This document shows positions 7,850-10,432 of a DNA stretch of 10,432 nucleotides, one piece after another. The notes beneath the pieces are model-generated. The model was not told where the DNA came from. It ran no database searches and saw nothing but the letters and a program-made list of their open reading frames with translations. The DNA is from Chromera velia (Eukaryota; Sar; Chromeraceae), in contig JAHBMJ010000142.1 in assembly GCA_018398765.1 (NCBI GenBank), positions 18,017-28,448 on the forward strand, given 5' to 3'. Each line of letters opens with the position of its first letter. Positions within the stretch are counted from its first letter, which is position 1. A program made the position numbers and the translations under genes.

Positions 7850-8396
7850 TCAAATAAGGATGTCTGGCTGCTGCATGTCAGGAGTATTTCTGACTTCGTG
7901 ACTGCAGGTGCAGGCAGGGAGGTCAGACATGTTGACAGTGTGTGGATGTTCATGGATCGATAAGTGGAGAGCACGAGCCTAAGAAGTTGAAGAGGGAAAA
8001 TCAGAGCATCAGAAACGTCGAAGTGTCCAAGTGAAAGCTCTGCATGGTTGTGTGGGAGAGAGAGATCCATCCAGGAAAGACGACCAGTGGATCACACTAA
8101 CGAAGTGAACACCTGAAGACATTCAAAGCATCTCGAACAAACGATTGACGGAGGAAATCAAAGGCGGAAGAGAGAGAAGAGAGAGAGAGAGAGGGGGGCG
8201 CAAGAAGCAAAGAAGAAAAAAGAAGAACGAAGTCCAAGTTGCAGAAAAGAAGCACACAGAAAACAAAGCGAGCGCCAACCAGCCAACTCCACCTGTGTCT
8301 CCACGGTGTTATGTGTACAGGTCGTGTATCCGCTTCATCTTTCTCTTTCTCTCCATCAGTGTACATGCGTGAAACAGAATTCTATTTGTGACTAAA
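7850..8396. other. Divergent 5' region between two genes
   Basis: This stretch lies between the minus-strand frame and the SNARE exon and probably holds the 5' parts of both. It includes a GA-rich segment at 8166-8225 and a possible first SNARE exon at 8311-8360 (ATG with G at -3, 50 bases, then GTACAT). That exon would join 8429 in the right phase, with a 68-base intron. A minus-strand frame starting at ATG 8070 is also open, but I could not connect it by a good splice site. No promoter motif is visible. Confidence 0.35.
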
Positions 8397-8428
8397 ATGT
8401 ACGTCTTTCGTACGTTTGCCCACTTCAG
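8388..8428 (+). promoter_or_regulatory. Branch point-like motif and 3' splice acceptor
   Basis: GTGACTAAAA (8388-8397) resembles a branch-point consensus. It is followed by T-rich sequence and TTCAG ending at 8428, about 34 bases later. This marks the next exon start at 8429 and makes the in-frame ATG at 8397 less likely to be the true initiator. Confidence 0.55.
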
Positions 8429-8624
8429 GTACGGAGACCAGCGGGCGGCACTGTTTGGGAATCCAAACGTGGGCAGGGGGGGGCAGGCGGGGGGCAGAGC
8501 GGGCAGCAGTGGGGGGGCAAACGGGAAGGCCGCGAAGGCAGCCGCGAACTCCCACGCGATGATGGAGGCAGAGAACGACCAGATGATTGAGGACCTCGAG
8601 GCGAAGGTCCAAGTCCTCAAAGAG
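8429..8624 (+). CDS. Bet1-like Qc-SNARE, exon with N-terminal half of SNARE motif
   Basis: SNAREs of the Bet1 group help dock and fuse vesicles between ER and Golgi. The exon encodes a short Gly/Ala-rich linker (YGDQRAALFGNPN...), then from 8571 the start of a SNARE helix, ENDQMIEDLEAKVQVLKE. This matches the Bet1 pattern of Glu-Asn, spaced Leu, Lys-Val and Leu-Lys. The exon ends after a whole codon at GTCCGT (8625), and the helix continues in register in the next exon at 9050. I start at 8429 because of the acceptor at 8428; the first base completes a codon from an earlier exon. Alternatives are initiation at the ATG at 8397 with no upstream intron, or a first exon at 8311-8360. The linker and its G-runs (8476-8518) look unconserved. 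Confidence 0.7.
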
Positions 8625-8910
8625 GTCCGTCCGTCGTTCGTTGGTCATCTCTCTTTCTCTTCCCCCCCCCCCCAACCCCCCCCACTGTGTGTGTGCGTGT
8701 GGGTGGGTGGGTGAGTGAGTGAGTGGAGACGCGGTGCATCGTCACATCTGCCCTTCTGTCTTTCTTTTGACAGCCTTGCTGGCACGGCGCCGGCGTGCGC
8801 GCAGAGCCAGCGAGGCTGTCTCTCTCTCTCTCTCTCTCTCTCGCTCGCTCGCTCTCTCGCTCGCTCTCTCGCTCGCTCTCTCTCTCTCTCTCTCTCTTTC
8901 TTTCCTTCCT

Positions 8911-8942
<32 letters not shown>

Positions 8943-8968
8943 TTCTTTCTTTCTTTCTTTCTTTTCTT

Positions 8969-9011
<43 letters not shown>

Positions 9012-9049
9012 CTGAATGCTTGAGTTATTGGGTGAGAGAGTGAGTGCAG
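8625..9049 (+). other. SNARE intron 1, microsatellite-rich
   Basis: The intron begins GTCCGT and ends GTGCAG. It contains C-runs and GTGG/GAGT words at 8660-8725, then a long CT/CTCG/CTTT tract, then a short GT run. The flanking exons join without disturbing the SNARE heptad pattern, which supports both boundaries. Confidence 0.65.
8818..9011 (+). repeat. Compound (CT)n-(CTCG)n-(CTTT)n-(CT)n-(GT)n microsatellite
   Basis: Simple repeats run almost unbroken. The part from 8876 to 8999 is 124 bases of pure pyrimidine with local mirror symmetry, a sequence class able to form triplex (H) DNA. It lies wholly inside the intron, so the Ser/Leu/Phe-rich frames that cross it are not genes. Confidence 0.95.
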
Positions 9050-9106
9050 GTGGGGTTCGGCATCAAAAACGAGGCCGCTGACTCAAATGACATCCTCTCA
9101 AACATG
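9050..9106 (+). CDS. Bet1-like Qc-SNARE, exon with centre of SNARE motif
   Basis: Nineteen whole codons (VGFGIKNEAADSNDILSNM) lie between an acceptor (TGCAG, ends 9049) and a textbook donor GTAAGT (9107). Joined to the previous exon, they continue the Bet1 pattern: Ile at -7, Glu at -4, Asn at +1, Leu at +4 and Met at +7 around the central layer. The central position, Gln in classical Q-SNAREs, reads Ser here (codon TCA, 9083-9085). The C-terminal half of the motif and the transmembrane anchor expected in this family are not found in the rest of the window. They probably lie beyond it, or in exons I could not recognise. The next exon must begin in phase 0. Confidence 0.72.
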
Positions 9107-9962
9107 GTAAGTCAGTCAGGCGGATAGAGGGGAAGCCGGTCTGTGAGTAAATCTCCCCCCCCCCCCCCTTTCTCTCTCTCACTCTCTCTCATCACTCCAT
9201 GATTGAGAGTGAACTAGAGGTTGTGAAGAATCTCAAGTCCTCCTGGCCGATCAGACAGTCGTCTTTGCAGCTGCGTTTGGTGTCTCTGTCTGCCTGTCTG
9301 TCTGCCTCTGGGTCTGGGTGGTTTGTACGTCTGTCGTTCCGTGTCTCCCTGTCTCCTCAACTACCTTTCTCCTTCCCTCTCCGTCTGTGCTCTGTGTCTT
9401 GATTCGTTCTTTGCGTATCTACTGAATCTTCTTGCCGTGTGTCTTTCTTGCTGTCTGTCCTTCCTGCCTGCCTGCCTGTCTTCGGAACGAAATAAAGTGA
9501 AAAGAAAAGAAAGGACGATACAGTCTGTCTGGTCTGTCCGATTCGACAATGAGTCAAGAGAAGAAAACAAGAAGAAAAAAAAAGAACATGCAGTCTGCGC
9601 TGTTTGTCTGCCTCAATCTCTGTGGCGGCAGTCTTTTCGTCGGTCTGTTGGCTGGCCTGTCTCTTTCTCTCTTCTGGCCTGTCTCTTCGTTTTTCTTTTT
9701 CCGGAAACGAATCCCAAGTATCCTTCCTGACCAACAAACAGGCTGTAAGTGTGCATGTGTTCTTTCCCTTGTGTCTGTCTGTCTGTCTGTCTGCGAGTTC
9801 AACTTATGGCCAATATGATGGCAACGACGTGTGACGAAATCCTCCTGGTTATTTTCGAATAGCCTGTTATCTTTTCTCGTTTCCTCAAAGGAGGTATTTC
9901 CTTGCAGGTCCTTATACCTGTGAGCAGTCACACACACACACACACACACACGCACAAGCACG

Positions 9963-9999
<37 letters not shown>

Positions 10000-10146
10000 A
10001 TGCCTACACGCACACGCATTCTTTCCATCTGGACGGGCGGTCAAAAGAAGAGATCCAACAAGTAGAGAGGGATTTTGCTTCTGTTTGTGTCATCGACTGA
10101 AAAAGGGAACCCCAGAAGAAGAAATTAAAAATAAAGGGAACCCCAG
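9107..10146 (+). other. Intron-like region without a supported gene
   Basis: After the GTAAGT donor the sequence is T/C-rich with many TCTG words (9260-9480), a 14-C run (9155-9168), a TGTC run (9771-9792) and a long CA repeat. Isolated splice-like sites occur (GTAAGT at 9745; a good acceptor ending at 9907), but no exon carries the expected SNARE C-terminal pattern. I read it as mainly intron of the SNARE gene, possibly with the gene ending or alternative exons hidden here. Confidence 0.4.
9929..9998 (+). repeat. (CA)n/(CACG) microsatellite
   Basis: There are two CA runs (9929-9950 and about 9966-9998), separated by a short CG-containing interruption. Confidence 0.95.
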
Positions 10147-10154
10147 AAGAAGAA
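10102..10154 (+). repeat. Tandem duplication containing a possible splice acceptor
   Basis: The 22-base word at 10102-10123 is repeated exactly at 10133-10154, a period of 31. Each copy contains CCCCAG followed by AAGAAGAA, so a candidate acceptor is duplicated. Confidence 0.9.
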
Positions 10155-10432
10155 GGTGGCGAATGCTGAAAACGAACTCCTTGTAGAAGGTCCCTATGCG
10201 AAAGGAAATGAAAAGAAACGAACTCGTTCAGATGGAAAGAATGTGGAAGTGCAAGAGGGCAACCCTGCACTGGGCAGTGAAGGGCCGCAGGGTACGACTC
10301 AAGGCCTGGAGCTCTGGTACCCTTCCACTGAGAGCGCGCCAAAAGAAAAGAAGAAAACAGAAGAGAATGAAAGGAAGGCTCTGTTTGTTCGTCTGTGTCT
10401 GTCTGTCTGTGTCTGCTTGTTTGTGTGTCTGT
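10147..10432 (+). CDS. Unassigned open frame or exon running off the window
   Basis: This frame is open from a stop at 10132-10134 to the last base. It has no ATG of its own, so it would be an exon. I start it after CCCCAG (ends 10146). It encodes a hydrophilic, partly Lys/Glu-rich peptide (AENELLVEGPYAKG, LELWYPSTESAPKEKKK) of ordinary composition. From about 10380 the sequence turns into TGTC/GTCTGT repeat typical of this window's introns, so the exon may end near 10380-10390. It does not match the missing C-terminal half of a Bet1-like SNARE and has no hydrophobic anchor. It could be an exon of a different gene, or chance. Confidence 0.25.
10389..10432 (+). repeat. Degenerate TGTC/TGTT repeat at window end
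   Basis: GTCTGTGTCTGTCTGTCTGTG-type sequence resembles the TCTG repeats at 9260-9480 and 9771-9792, and is probably intronic. Confidence 0.7.

Noticed and set aside
7795-8070. Minus-strand frame starting at an ATG (MDLSLPHNHAEL)
   Set aside because: It could be a 5' exon of the small minus-strand gene, but the only donor in the right phase is poor and the frame ends at 7795. Kept as a possibility, not annotated.
8145-8372. Plus-strand Lys/Arg/Glu-rich frame upstream of the SNARE exon
   Set aside because: It has no ATG in frame; a GA-rich stretch explains the absence of stops. Probably 5' UTR or intergenic.
8715-9043. Three overlapping Ser/Leu/Phe-rich frames
   Set aside because: They are translations of the CT/CTTT microsatellite inside the SNARE intron.
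9199-9402. ATG-started peptide IESELEVVKNLKSSW as a continuation of the SNARE
   Set aside because: There is no acceptor in phase 0 before it, the peptide lacks the expected SNARE tail pattern, and it runs into TCTG repeats.
9908-9919. 12-base microexon between a strong acceptor (ends 9907) and GTGAGC
   Set aside because: Site quality is good, but four residues (VLIP) do not fit the SNARE, and there is no independent support.
9554-9997. Minus-strand frame with Cys/Val-rich start
   Set aside because: Its start is the translated CA/GT microsatellite, and the rest is antisense of intron-like sequence.

Overview
The window looks like nuclear DNA of a eukaryote. The genes are split, with GT-AG junctions, pyrimidine-rich acceptors and introns full of simple repeats (CT, CTTT, TCTG, GT/CA). 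One SNARE exon pair is recognisable, and there is a very long low-complexity reading frame built from Ser, Glu, Lys, Arg, Gly and Pro. This mixture of T-rich microsatellite introns and giant disordered proteins is what I would expect from an alveolate alga such as a chromerid (Chromera-like). That assignment rests on style only, and no marker gene proves it. Nothing looks bacterial, and I see no rRNA gene, tRNA gene or CRISPR array.

Layout. About 90-5980 (+): one probable gene for a huge disordered protein, in two large coding blocks (about 97/154-863 and 1342-5980) separated by a T-rich intron with a GT/GAGT microsatellite. It probably begins upstream of the window. About 6070-7165: a sharply bounded AT-rich island with no gene. 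Inside it is a GC-rich 260-bp near-palindrome (6720-6979) nested coaxially in weaker outer inverted repeats (6650-7053). 7165-7417: a moderately GC-rich patch with an imprecise duplication and three tandem copies of an 11-bp unit; it shares a 12-bp core with the palindrome. 7418-7768 (-): a small, unrecognised but compositionally normal reading frame. 7850-8428: a divergent 5' region. 8429-8624 and 9050-9106 (+): two exons of a Bet1-like Qc-SNARE, split by a pyrimidine-microsatellite intron. 9107-10432: mostly microsatellite-rich intron-like sequence, ending in an unassigned open frame (from about 10147) that runs off the window.

How the genes relate. I see no operon logic. The SNARE would act in ER-Golgi vesicle fusion. 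The large protein has no recognisable domain, so no shared pathway can be claimed. The small minus-strand frame and the SNARE gene are head to head and could share a promoter region. The SNARE is incomplete: the C-terminal half of its motif and its membrane anchor must lie beyond the window, or in exons I could not identify.
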